The notes below the pieces were generated by a model, which did no database searches, had not been told where the DNA came from, and was given only the letters and a program-made list of their open reading frames with translations. A stretch of 18,554 nucleotides of DNA from DATBWZ01 sp036514535. Its GTDB lineage: Bacteria > JAMCPX01 > DATBWZ01. Numbering within the stretch: the first letter of the stretch is position 1; each line of letters starts with the position of its first letter. Where the stretch lies: the NCBI GenBank assembly GCA_036514535.1, contig DATBWZ010000090.1, forward strand, positions 1 to 18,554, given 5' to 3'. Shown in pieces: positions 1 to 7,088 of the stretch. The position numbers and the translations under genes were made by a program.

Positions 1-51
1 GGTCCTTATGCGGAAGAGATAAAAACAATTCTTAACAGATTAGGGAGGTGA
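1..51 (+). CDS. C-terminal tail of an unidentified upstream gene (partial)
   Basis: Frame 1 is open from the first base and reads GPYAEEIKTILNRLGR before a TGA at 49-51. The tail is amphipathic and helix-like, and it ends inside the Shine-Dalgarno region of the first PilZ gene. That tight junction is typical of genes in one operon, so the PilZ pair may be co-transcribed with whatever lies to the left. Sixteen residues are too few to assign a family. It could also be chance open frame. Confidence 0.45.
   Translation, partial: GPYAEEIKTILNRLGR
43..50 (+). promoter_or_regulatory. Ribosome binding site that sets the first PilZ start
   Basis: GGGAGGTG is a strong Shine-Dalgarno sequence ending three bases before the ATG at 54. 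The longer frame would begin at the GTG at 48-50, which lies inside this binding site and cannot be its own start. ATG 54 is therefore preferred. Confidence 0.75.
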
Positions 52-53
52 AA

Positions 54-404
54 ATGAAAACTTCTAATAACAGGTCTTTTGTTCGTATTCCTGTAAAGGT
101 AAGAATGCTTGCGAGGTACGAAGGGGAAGAGTCAGGACAACTTTACTTTTTTTCAAAGAACATCAGCGCCGGAGGCGCATTTCTTGAGTCTGACCTGCTT
201 CTTGAGCGTGGCACAAAGGTATATCTGGAGTTTACATTGCCCAATACCCAGAATCTTATTATTGTAAAGAGCTCTGTTATATGGATTAAAGAAGATGGGG
301 ACGATCCATCAGTTTCAGCCTCAGGTATGGGAATAAAGTTTGTCAATCTTGACGACGAAAGCCGAAAACTGATAACCCAGTATATCCGGGAGCATTTAAA
401 ATAA
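54..404 (+). CDS. PilZ-domain protein (TIGR02266-like), first of a tandem pair
   Basis: A single-domain PilZ protein of 116 residues from ATG 54, predicted to be a small cytoplasmic c-di-GMP receptor. Both binding motifs are visible: RxxxR as RSFVR at residues 7-11, and [D/N]xSxGG as NISAGG at 36-41. The end of the fold carries the GMGIKFVNL stretch, which resembles the Myxococcus-type TIGR02266 subgroup. There is no signal peptide, membrane segment or output domain, so it would act by binding a partner. The next PilZ gene starts 15 bases after its stop and aligns with it along its length, which indicates a local duplication. The family call is secure. The controlled process (motility, polysaccharide or transcription) cannot be read from the protein. 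Confidence 0.88.
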   Translation: MKTSNNRSFVRIPVKVRMLARYEGEESGQLYFFSKNISAGGAFLESDLLLERGTKVYLEFTLPNTQNLIIVKSSVIWIKEDGDDPSVSASGMGIKFVNLDDESRKLITQYIREHLK

Positions 405-419
405 GGAGACTGAAAAATT

Positions 420-773
420 ATGTCAAAGCGTATTGAGGAAAAACGGACGAGTGGCAGAAAGCACATCAGGGTTCAGATTACTGTCCATGATGGAGAAGGA
501 TTTGGAGATATATACTTTGAAAGCAACGATTTAAGCTCAGGTGGAATATTTGTCATTTCGGATATTCTCCTTGATATTGGAGAACGCCTTACGCTTGAGT
601 TTATGCTGTCAAATTCTTCAAAGCCTGTTCATGTAGAAGGAGAAGTTGTCCGGATTATCAAGTATCCTAAGCAATATGGTGAAAACTTGAAGCCCGGAAT
701 GGGAATAAGATTTACAAATATCGTCAATGAGGATAAAAAGAATCTGGAGAAATTCCTCCGATCTATGGAGTAA
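420..773 (+). CDS. PilZ-domain protein (TIGR02266-like), second of a tandem pair
   Basis: A 117-residue single-domain PilZ protein starting at ATG 420. AAGGAGA lies at 403-409, ten bases upstream. The RxxxR motif is RKHIR at residues 13-17, with an overlapping RTSGR at 9-13, and the second motif is DLSSGG at 37-42. Both c-di-GMP contact motifs are therefore intact. It shares the GMGIRFTNI terminal stretch with its neighbour, and the pair probably form an operon. The two differ in charge and loop length between the motifs and the C-terminal helix, so they could have different partners or affinities. No output domain is fused. Confidence 0.88.
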   Translation: MSKRIEEKRTSGRKHIRVQITVHDGEGFGDIYFESNDLSSGGIFVISDILLDIGERLTLEFMLSNSSKPVHVEGEVVRIIKYPKQYGENLKPGMGIRFTNIVNEDKKNLEKFLRSME

Positions 774-997
774 TATTTAACAGGACAGGTAAATTTTAAC
801 CTTTTTTAAGATGCAGTTTTTTTGTTGAATTTCTTATATAATCCTTAAAAATCTGTTATAACAGCGGGTATTTTTTGCCTATTTGCGCTAATTTCTTTTA
901 AAACCACTAAAATACCGTTAAAATATCTCTTATAAATCAAGTAGTTACCAAATCATAAAAGTTTATTTGGGAATGGTTATTGCGGTAATTCCTATGT
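774..997. other. 224-base gene-free stretch
   Basis: AT-rich DNA between the second PilZ gene and the HExxH gene, with no convincing coding frame. It contains a weak stem-like GGT/ACC element followed by six T at 788-807, a lone TATAAT at 837-842 with no matching -35, and a perfect 12-base palindrome at 853-864. None of these is strong enough to call a terminator or promoter with confidence. Confidence 0.5.
853..864. repeat. Perfect 12-base palindrome CTGTTATAACAG
   Basis: The two half-sites CTGTTA and TAACAG form an uninterrupted palindrome. It sits 10 bases after a TATAAT at 837-842 and 134 bases before the next start. The size and symmetry fit a dimeric repressor operator, but a single short palindrome in AT-rich DNA can arise by chance. 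Confidence 0.3.
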
Positions 998-1426
998 GTG
1001 AAGATAAAAAAAGAGAGAAGAAGATGGTTAATAATGCTGTTTTTATCAATCTGGTTGTCTGTAAACGCTGGTGCAGATGAAATAATTTACAGGTATCAGA
1101 AAATGCTTCTGGATGAAATAAAAGAAAATAGTGTAAATAATAAGGAAGTAAAGGACCGGGCATGGCGCCAGGCAAAGGAATTAGTCGCTCCTTATGTTTC
1201 TGCAGATAATATAAAGCAACCAATTACGCTTGTTGTAGACAAGGAATATCTGGATTACCAGAGAAGGATAAAAGGAATCTATGAACCGGATTTAAATATT
1301 GTTATTGCAACTAATTTTGATGTGCTTGTTCACGAATATATTCATACAATGCTGTATGCAGGCGGAGAGCAGGCTCTTTCAGCCAATGAGAGTTTTATCC
1401 GGCAACTCTGGAATTTCAGGGATTAA
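998..1426 (+). CDS. Small exported protein with an HExxH zinc-peptidase motif
   Basis: A 142-residue protein from a GTG start. The N-terminus is a classic signal peptide: a basic region (KIKKERRR), a hydrophobic core at about residues 10-22, and a probable signal peptidase I site after NAGA, around residue 26. HEYIH at 112-116 matches the HExxH motif of zincin metallopeptidases. A downstream ANESF at 129-133 offers E131 as a possible third zinc ligand of gluzincin type. The mature protein is only about 116 residues, small for a peptidase, so it may be a minimal domain or an inactive relative. No Shine-Dalgarno sequence precedes the GTG, and the next in-frame ATG (1034) would remove the basic region. 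Its stop interlocks with the convergent gene's stop at TTAA 1423-1426. I do not recognise a named family. Confidence 0.7.
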   Translation: MKIKKERRRWLIMLFLSIWLSVNAGADEIIYRYQKMLLDEIKENSVNNKEVKDRAWRQAKELVAPYVSADNIKQPITLVVDKEYLDYQRRIKGIYEPDLNIVIATNFDVLVHEYIHTMLYAGGEQALSANESFIRQLWNFRD

Positions 1427-3201
1427 TCCTCTAATTTAATTGACAGCCGTCTCAATCTTATATTGTTTTCATTGCAGAACTTTTCAATCTTTTCTGTTTT
1501 TGCAGTCTCCATCTTAAAGGTTGAAATGATTATCTGTGTTATATTGTGTTTTCTGATAATATTCGCAAGGGCTTTCTGATTTGAGAAAATCGGATAACCA
1601 TGGATCCGTTTGCTCCATTTTGTTTCATCATCATCAATGAATCCCACAGGACTTAGATTCATATCTCTGTTATTTAGTATTTCCCTCAAAAGAAGTTCTC
1701 CTCCATCGCCTGCTCCGTAGATAAGTATTTTTTCTCCTTCCCTTCCTTTCTGTCTAATCAGTCTGTCCATCACCCTGAAGGATAATCTTGCCCCGGTAAG
1801 AAAGAAAAACGTAAGCATAAGATCAGATATGAACACTGCCCTGGAAAAACCTTCCAATCTGAAGATCAACGATATTGCAACAATTATCAGTCCAGTTCCG
1901 AGGCATACCCCTTCAAACATTCTCACAAGATCAGTAATACTGAAATACCTCCATACCCCGCCGTAAATTCCAACCATAAAAAGCGAGGCAAGTTTGAATA
2001 TTATTACGAGTGGCAGGGTTTTAAGAAAGTTTACTATGAAGAATTGAGGAATTGTTCCCTCAAATCTCAGCAGGTAAGCAGAATAGTAAGATAGCGTGAT
2101 AAGTGTGAAATCCAATGCAATCTCAAATAGTTTTCTTTTGAATGCAATGTCAACAAGTACAGGGATCAGTGGCACATTATTGAAAGGTTTTGAAGGATGT
2201 TCAATGTTCCTTATTCTGGCTAAATATATGCCAAAAAAGATAACAACCAGCAATAAAAGCAGAATGAATACGATACTTATGTTGAGAGAGTAGCGGTATA
2301 CAATGTAGGCAATTGTTCCGGAAGCGAGGGCGATGGAGTAAAGTAAAAGCACTGCCTGGCGTTCTGTTAGTCCTATTGAAACAAGTCTGTGGGATGTATG
2401 ATCCCTTCCGCCTGATGAGACCGGCTTTCCTGACAAGATTCTTGTAATTGTTACAAAGGTCGTGTCAAAAATAGGAACAAGAAGGAGTAACACAGGAATT
2501 ACCAGAACATAGAAGATGCTTGAGGTATGCGGGAATTTTTTGATAAGCGATAGTCCGGAAATAAAAAATCCTATAAAGAGACTTCCGGAATCGCCCATAA
2601 ATATGGATGCTGGCTTGAAATTGTGTATAAGGAATCCAAGCAGTGCACCGCCCAGTGCTATAGGAACAGGAAGTAAATCAGATTCGTTTATTGTTACAAG
2701 GAAGAGCGTGAAAAATGCGCAGACGATAAGGGCTATTCCTCCTGCAAGGCCATCAATATTGTCAAGCAGGTTAAAAGCGTTAGTGATTCCCACGATCCAG
2801 AAGAGTGTAAGAATGAAGTTAAGAATAAAAAAATCGCTGAAGTCCATTAAGAAACCAAAATATATAAGGATCAACGCAATCAGAATCTGTAGTAAAAACT
2901 TTGCCGGCGGCGTGATCTCAAAAATATCATCCAGTAGTCCGACAAGAAAGATCAAAGTGCCCGTGACTAAGAGTATAGTAACCTCTCCATCCACTCTGAT
3001 TAATATGAGATAGGCAAGAAGGAATGATACGAATATACCTATGCCTCCGAAGACGGACGTTGGCCTTTTGTGCCATCTGTCCGGTCTGGGTTTAACTGTA
3101 TATTGAAATTTCAAGGATATGCGCTTTATTAATTCATTTGCGCCAAGGGAAATAAGGAACGGTAATAAGAAACAAAGGATGTATTTCAAATAGATATTCA
3201 T
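1423..3201 (-). CDS. WecA/MraY-type sugar-1-phosphate transferase fused to a CapD/FlaA1 N-terminal region
   Basis: A 592-residue membrane protein in two parts. Residues 1 to about 335 are a polytopic WecA/TagO-like transferase that loads a sugar-1-phosphate onto undecaprenyl phosphate. Visible hallmarks are DD at 91-92, DNIDG at 147-151, MGDSGS at 202-207, PIFDT at 243-247 and DHTSHR at about 267-272. Residues from about 355 to the end look like the N-terminal half of CapD/FlaA1/PglF proteins: about four membrane helices, a YGGVWRY motif near 414, and a CoA-binding-3 nucleotide fold with GAGDGGE near 497. The catalytic SDR domain that normally follows is missing; the protein stops with LED. 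It is the last gene of the operon, one base after the epimerase stop, with an AAGG before ATG 3201. The first half is very likely active; the role of the second is unknown. Confidence 0.87.
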   Translation of the reverse strand: MNIYLKYILCFLLPFLISLGANELIKRISLKFQYTVKPRPDRWHKRPTSVFGGIGIFVSFLLAYLILIRVDGEVTILLVTGTLIFLVGLLDDIFEITPPAKFLLQILIALILIYFGFLMDFSDFFILNFILTLFWIVGITNAFNLLDNIDGLAGGIALIVCAFFTLFLVTINESDLLPVPIALGGALLGFLIHNFKPASIFMGDSGSLFIGFFISGLSLIKKFPHTSSIFYVLVIPVLLLLVPIFDTTFVTITRILSGKPVSSGGRDHTSHRLVSIGLTERQAVLLLYSIALASGTIAYIVYRYSLNISIVFILLLLLVVIFFGIYLARIRNIEHPSKPFNNVPLIPVLVDIAFKRKLFEIALDFTLITLSYYSAYLLRFEGTIPQFFIVNFLKTLPLVIIFKLASLFMVGIYGGVWRYFSITDLVRMFEGVCLGTGLIIVAISLIFRLEGFSRAVFISDLMLTFFFLTGARLSFRVMDRLIRQKGREGEKILIYGAGDGGELLLREILNNRDMNLSPVGFIDDDETKWSKRIHGYPIFSNQKALANIIRKHNITQIIISTFKMETAKTEKIEKFCNENNIRLRRLSIKLED

Positions 3202-3202
3202 T

Positions 3203-4177
3203 TTACCTTATATCGGTTCTGTAATAACTTATCATTTCCTTTATTATGTCGTCTGTAGAATATTCAGGGTAAAAGTTTATTGCCCTCTTTATTTTACTTA
3301 TATCAGGAATTCGCCTGCGTATGTCCTCAAAACCCTGCTTGTATGCTTTTTCATAGGGTATGCGGATAATTTCCGATCTGCTGTTTGCAAGGACTTTAAC
3401 TCTTTCTGCCAGTTTGCCGATAGATATCTCTTTATTGTTTCCTACATTAAATACCTCTCCTGTGGTTTTTCCGGATTCAGCGAGCAGCCTTAATCCGGTA
3501 ACAGCGTCCTTTACATGGCAGAAGCACCTTGATTGCTTACCGTCTCCGAATACGGTTATAGGTTTATTAGATATTGCCTGTCTTACAAAATTCGGAAGAA
3601 CCATTCCATACCTTTCACTCTGTCTGGGCCCAACTGTATTAAACAGTCTTGCAATTACCACCGGAAGGGCATTTTCGCTGTAATAAGCTAATGCAAGGAA
3701 TTCATCTATTGCCTTGGAGCAAGCGTAACTCCACCTGCTTTTTGTGGTTGGGCCAAGAAGCAGATCGTCGTTTTCACTGAATGGGCATTTTGCGGATTTG
3801 CCATAAACCTCCGATGTTGAGGTCAGAAGCACCCTCTTTTTATACCTGTTTGCCAGGCATAGGATTTTTTCAGTTCCGATAATGTTCGTTTCAATTGTTT
3901 GGACAGGCTTTTCAACGACGAGCCTTACGCCCACTGCTGCTGCAAGGTGAAAAATAACATCTGCTTTTTGAATGTATTTTTTTATCAATGCGTAATCAGT
4001 TATAGAGCCTTTTACAAATTTGAACCTTCTCCCCATCATCAGGAGATTGCTAAGATTATATTTATTGCCTGTTGACAGATCGTCAACCGCAATTACCTTT
4101 TTATATCCGTTTTCCAGGAGGTGTTCTCCGAGATGTGAACCGATAAACCCTGCGCCGCCAGTAATAAGAGCAATCAT
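3203..4177 (-). CDS. NAD-dependent nucleotide-sugar epimerase/dehydratase (extended SDR)
   Basis: A 324-residue extended short-chain dehydrogenase/reductase. The NAD-binding GGAGFIG is at residues 7-13, the acidic D at about 32-33 follows the second strand, and the active-site pair is Y151 with K155 (YACSK), with TSTSEVYG at about 119-126. LFNTVGPRQ and FGDGKQSRCF are typical of UDP-glucose 4-epimerase and UDP-glucuronate decarboxylase relatives, which act on UDP- or GDP-sugars in the cytoplasm. The exact substrate cannot be fixed from sequence. AAGGGGG precedes ATG 4177, and the start overlaps the upstream stop as ATGA. It sits directly before a transferase whose CapD-like half lacks an SDR domain, so the two could cooperate. 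Confidence 0.88.
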   Translation of the reverse strand: MIALITGGAGFIGSHLGEHLLENGYKKVIAVDDLSTGNKYNLSNLLMMGRRFKFVKGSITDYALIKKYIQKADVIFHLAAAVGVRLVVEKPVQTIETNIIGTEKILCLANRYKKRVLLTSTSEVYGKSAKCPFSENDDLLLGPTTKSRWSYACSKAIDEFLALAYYSENALPVVIARLFNTVGPRQSERYGMVLPNFVRQAISNKPITVFGDGKQSRCFCHVKDAVTGLRLLAESGKTTGEVFNVGNNKEISIGKLAERVKVLANSRSEIIRIPYEKAYKQGFEDIRRRIPDISKIKRAINFYPEYSTDDIIKEMISYYRTDIR

Positions 4178-4548
4178 TCTAACCCCCTTTTATGTTTGTA
4201 GAATCTTCTTAGCATCAACGCCAGGCCATAACCGCATAGCCATCCGAATATGCTTATCACTACATCTTTTATATCCGCATTTCTATCCATGCTGAATGTC
4301 TGCAGAAGTTCAAGGGAGATTGCAAAGCAGATTGTTGATAAAACTCCCGAAATAAACCCAAGTCCGTTAATAGTGAAGAGGATACCCATAATTCCATAGA
4401 ATACGAAATGAGTAAAATCTAGAATCCAAATAGTTGATTTTCCAAGGTAAAAATAGTACTGGTTAATAAATTTAAAATTATAAATAGATGCAATAATTGC
4501 AATTAAAATCCATGCAACCAAAGAATAATATGAGAGTTTTTTAATCAT
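4174..4548 (-). CDS. VanZ-like membrane protein
   Basis: A 124-residue integral membrane protein with about four hydrophobic segments. The VanZ-type pattern is visible in the second half: ELLQTF, then R, then DIKD, then a GWLCGYG helix. VanZ-like proteins occur in many surface-polysaccharide and exosortase gene clusters, but their biochemical role is unsettled. VanZ itself confers low-level teicoplanin resistance in enterococci; nothing here implies resistance. The gene is translationally tied at both ends by 4-base ATGA overlaps, to the glycosyltransferase before it and the epimerase after it, so it belongs to the same pathway. Confidence 0.78.
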   Translation of the reverse strand: MIKKLSYYSLVAWILIAIIASIYNFKFINQYYFYLGKSTIWILDFTHFVFYGIMGILFTINGLGFISGVLSTICFAISLELLQTFSMDRNADIKDVVISIFGWLCGYGLALMLRRFYKHKRGLE

Positions 4549-5753
4549 AATGCTCCTCGCATAATTTCTCCGAACAGCTGGTTAAAGGATTCAATCATCC
4601 TGTCTTCTGTAAAATTATCCTCAATTCTTTTTTTTGCTCTGTACCCCATTTCCTTGAGCATTTCTGGATTTTGAAGTAGAAAAAGCATCGCATTAGAGAT
4701 TGAAACTGGGTTTCTTTCTTTTACGAGTATACCTTCAGAGCATATCCAATATCCAGGTTTTTCTTCCTGAATGGTGAAAACGTCCCTTATTCCCCCCACA
4801 TCCACAGCAAGTACTGGTTTGGATGCATACATCGCTTCGAGACAGACAAATGGAACGCCCTCGCTCTTTGATGTGATACACAAAACATCAATTGCAGGAT
4901 AAACATATTCCATGTTTTTGATCCATCCGGGGGAAATTAAATTGTTTTTTAAGTTGAGTTGATCTGCTATTTTTTCAACAAAAGGTTTCTCCGGACCATC
5001 ACCTGCGATCAAGAATTTGACTCTGTGCCTTTCCTGGTTCATCCTTTTTAAGAGGAGGTTTGCAGAATCAAGAAACAGCCCGAAATCTTTTATTTGGACA
5101 AGCCTTCCAATTGCAGCGAAGATAAAAGTGTTGTCGCCGACCCCAAACCCGGATTTTGCTTCGCCGGACGAAGCAAACTGCTTTGATTCCAAAAACCTAA
5201 TCCCGTAGGGTATTACAGTCAATTTGGAATCCGATGAAATTCTGTATCGTTCCATTGCCTGTATTTTAAGAGCCGGGCTTACGCAGATTATTCTTGATGT
5301 GATTTTGGAAAGGAACCTTTCTGTCAGGAGAATCAGCAATGATATAGGTTTTGAAAAGTATTTTTCAAAAATAAATCCATGATAGGTATGGATTACATAG
5401 ACTTTTTTTCGCAGAAGTACCCTAATGAATATTCCGGCAACCCTTGCTAAAAAACCTGCTTTTGCGGTATGGGAATGAATAATATCAGGCATTTCTACCT
5501 TGAGCATTAGAAGCAATCTTATAAATGCTATAATATCCTTTAAGGGATTTAATTTACTGCTAAGCTCCGGGATTATCTTAATTCTTATGTCTGATTTCAT
5601 TGCCTCTTCAAGGATGGAGCCCTCTTCCTTTTCCGCGATCCCTGTAATCAGAAGCGTATCCCAGCCCTTTGTTTTCAGTGCCTTTGTGATAGCAATTGCA
5701 TGAAAGGATGGCCCGCCAATATTCAGTCTTGTTACGAATTCCACGATCTTCAT
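4545..5753 (-). CDS. GT4-family glycosyltransferase
   Basis: A 402-residue GT-B glycosyltransferase of family 4, expected to add a sugar to a lipid-linked glycan on the cytoplasmic face of the inner membrane. The acceptor half starts with a glycine-rich NIGGPSFHA at residues 11-19 and includes HSHTAKAG at 93-100 and HTYHGFIFE at 122-130, a motif common in polysaccharide GT4 enzymes. The donor half has GRLVQIKD at 216-223 and the EX7E pair at E298 and E306 (SEGVPFVCLE). Length is normal for the family. The start is the ATG at 5753, which overlaps the upstream gene's TGA, with no separate ribosome binding site; translation is probably coupled. Donor and linkage cannot be inferred. Confidence 0.9.
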   Translation of the reverse strand: MKIVEFVTRLNIGGPSFHAIAITKALKTKGWDTLLITGIAEKEEGSILEEAMKSDIRIKIIPELSSKLNPLKDIIAFIRLLLMLKVEMPDIIHSHTAKAGFLARVAGIFIRVLLRKKVYVIHTYHGFIFEKYFSKPISLLILLTERFLSKITSRIICVSPALKIQAMERYRISSDSKLTVIPYGIRFLESKQFASSGEAKSGFGVGDNTFIFAAIGRLVQIKDFGLFLDSANLLLKRMNQERHRVKFLIAGDGPEKPFVEKIADQLNLKNNLISPGWIKNMEYVYPAIDVLCITSKSEGVPFVCLEAMYASKPVLAVDVGGIRDVFTIQEEKPGYWICSEGILVKERNPVSISNAMLFLLQNPEMLKEMGYRAKKRIEDNFTEDRMIESFNQLFGEIMRGAL

Positions 5754-6931
5754 TGTATGTGCATGCTATCATAAATTTTTTGGACTTCGGCGACGTATTT
5801 TTCAACAGAGAACATCTCCTTTACAAACTGCCTTCCCTTCAAATTAACCTCGTTCTGGATTGAAAAATCATTATAAAGATATTCCAGCGCTCTTGCGAGT
5901 CCGTATTCGTCGTTCGGCGGGATAACCAGGCCGAGTTTTTTCTCCCTTATTATTTGCGTAAGTCCACCGTTCTCTGTGACTACCACCGGTTTACCAAGCG
6001 ATATTGCCTCCAGTATAACTCTTCCGAATGGTTCAGGTCGTATTGTTGGATTAACTACAACATTCACTGCGTTCATTATGTCAGGAATGTCTTCGCGGTA
6101 GCCGAGAAATTTTATAAAATTTTCTATAGAATCTGTTCTGACAATGGAGCGGAGAAATTCCTTGTATCCCCTGTCCCTGACGGTATCATAAAGTTCATCT
6201 CCTACGATCAGTACCCTGATATCAGAAATGGTTTTGGAGAGTATTTTAACAGCTTTTATAAGAACCCTGTGTCCCTTCCATTCCGTGAACATGGAAAATA
6301 TTCCGATAATGAATTCCCTGTCATATCCCAGATTTTTTCTGATTACCTCTGGAGGCAATGTGGGGGTAAACTTTTTGATGTTAATGCCATTGTACACTCT
6401 GAATGTTTTTTTATCAGTTTGCTGGTTTTTAGAAAAAATTTCCTTAACGACATCAGAGTTTACTATGATTTTGTCGGGGAAAATATACGCAAATACGGAT
6501 ATCAACCATCTCCACATATTCTCTGCCGGAATATCCCTGAAATGCCACAAAAGTTTAAAACTAATAAATGGCTTAAGGAGTGAACAAAGAAAATGAAACT
6601 TAATCCCGTTTGTATGAACGATATAAGGTTTTTCCTGTCCGATGATCGTTCCTATGCGGTATACAACTAAAGGGATTAGCGCTGGGAATAGCACCATGTT
6701 AAGGATATTTACGAGGTTCATTCTCCGTGCCGATATGAATACCGGTCTTGGAATCTTGATAAGCCTTACCTCAATGTTTTTGGCTTTCAGGTAATCGCTT
6801 AACGGGCCATCCTCAGGCAAACATACAACGGGGCTATACCTGCGGCTGTCTATATTTTCTGCCAGATCCAAAAGGCTTTTTTCAGCGCCGCCGATCTTTG
6901 AAGAAGGATTGAAGTATAATATCTTAATCAT
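5750..6931 (-). CDS. GT4-family glycosyltransferase, first gene of the polysaccharide operon
   Basis: A 393-residue GT-B glycosyltransferase of family 4. KIGGAEKSL near residues 12-20 is the usual acceptor-domain loop. The donor domain has EWKGH at 217-221 and the EX7E pair E300 and E308 (EPFGRVILE), followed by GKPVVVTENGG. A hydrophobic stretch at about 75-95 suggests membrane contact. It differs clearly from the next GT4 gene, so the two probably add different sugars. Its start, ATG 6931, has only a weak upstream G-rich stretch. A likely promoter lies about 30 bases upstream. It opens a five-gene run that ends at 1423. Confidence 0.9.
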   Translation of the reverse strand: MIKILYFNPSSKIGGAEKSLLDLAENIDSRRYSPVVCLPEDGPLSDYLKAKNIEVRLIKIPRPVFISARRMNLVNILNMVLFPALIPLVVYRIGTIIGQEKPYIVHTNGIKFHFLCSLLKPFISFKLLWHFRDIPAENMWRWLISVFAYIFPDKIIVNSDVVKEIFSKNQQTDKKTFRVYNGINIKKFTPTLPPEVIRKNLGYDREFIIGIFSMFTEWKGHRVLIKAVKILSKTISDIRVLIVGDELYDTVRDRGYKEFLRSIVRTDSIENFIKFLGYREDIPDIMNAVNVVVNPTIRPEPFGRVILEAISLGKPVVVTENGGLTQIIREKKLGLVIPPNDEYGLARALEYLYNDFSIQNEVNLKGRQFVKEMFSVEKYVAEVQKIYDSMHIQ

Positions 6932-6963
6932 CGTAGATAAATTACCACAATATTTATTGCTTC

Positions 6964-6992
6964 ATTCTACCATAATTTTATTGTTTTATTAA
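6964..6992 (-). promoter_or_regulatory. Probable sigma-70 promoter of the polysaccharide operon
   Basis: Read on the minus strand: TTAATA (6992-6987), a 17-base spacer, then TAGAAT (6969-6964). The -10 is preceded by TGG, giving the extended TGn form. The predicted start of transcription is near 6957, a leader of about 25 bases. The -35 matches consensus at four of six positions. Confidence 0.5.
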
Positions 6993-7071
6993 AAAAATTA
7001 GCAGATACAATTAAAGATCGCTATCAGGGCAGGGGACTCTAATTACAGACAGTAAGGCTATCCAATTTTTG

Positions 7072-7085
7072 TGACACTGCTGTCA
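7072..7085. repeat. Inverted repeat TGACA-N4-TGTCA after apt
   Basis: TGACA CTGC TGTCA lies four bases beyond the apt stop. On the minus strand it is followed by A-rich, not T-rich, sequence, so it is a poor terminator for apt. Five T follow it on the plus strand, where no gene is being read. It could be an operator half-site pair for the downstream operon or a weak hairpin protecting the mRNA end. Confidence 0.35.
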
Positions 7086-7088
7086 TTT

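Noticed and set aside
48..53. GTG at 48 as the start of the first PilZ gene
   Set aside because: It lies inside the Shine-Dalgarno sequence GGGAGGTG; ATG 54 has proper spacing.
788..807. Possible terminator after the second PilZ gene: GGT/ACC arms followed by six T
   Set aside because: Only three G-C/T-A pairs flank an AT core with mismatches; too weak to call a terminator.
2516..3013. 165-residue plus-strand open frame
   Set aside because: Antisense to conserved transferase motifs (DNIDG, MGDSGS). Its serine- and lysine-rich composition is a by-product of the opposite strand.
3203..4177. Specific assignment as UDP-glucose 4-epimerase (galE)
   Set aside because: The motifs are shared by several epimerases, decarboxylases and dehydratases; substrate cannot be decided by eye.
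4174..4548. Antibiotic (teicoplanin) resistance gene because of VanZ similarity
   Set aside because: VanZ-like membrane proteins are common in polysaccharide clusters, and there are no other van genes here.
5608..5805. 65-residue minus-strand frame bridging the two GT4 genes
   Set aside because: It is another frame across the ATGA junction of two well-supported genes, with no ribosome binding site or recognisable domain.
5954..6583. 209-residue plus-strand open frame
   Set aside because: It lies entirely antisense to the GT4 gene at 5750-6931, which has clear motifs. The translated antisense frame shows no recognisable domain.
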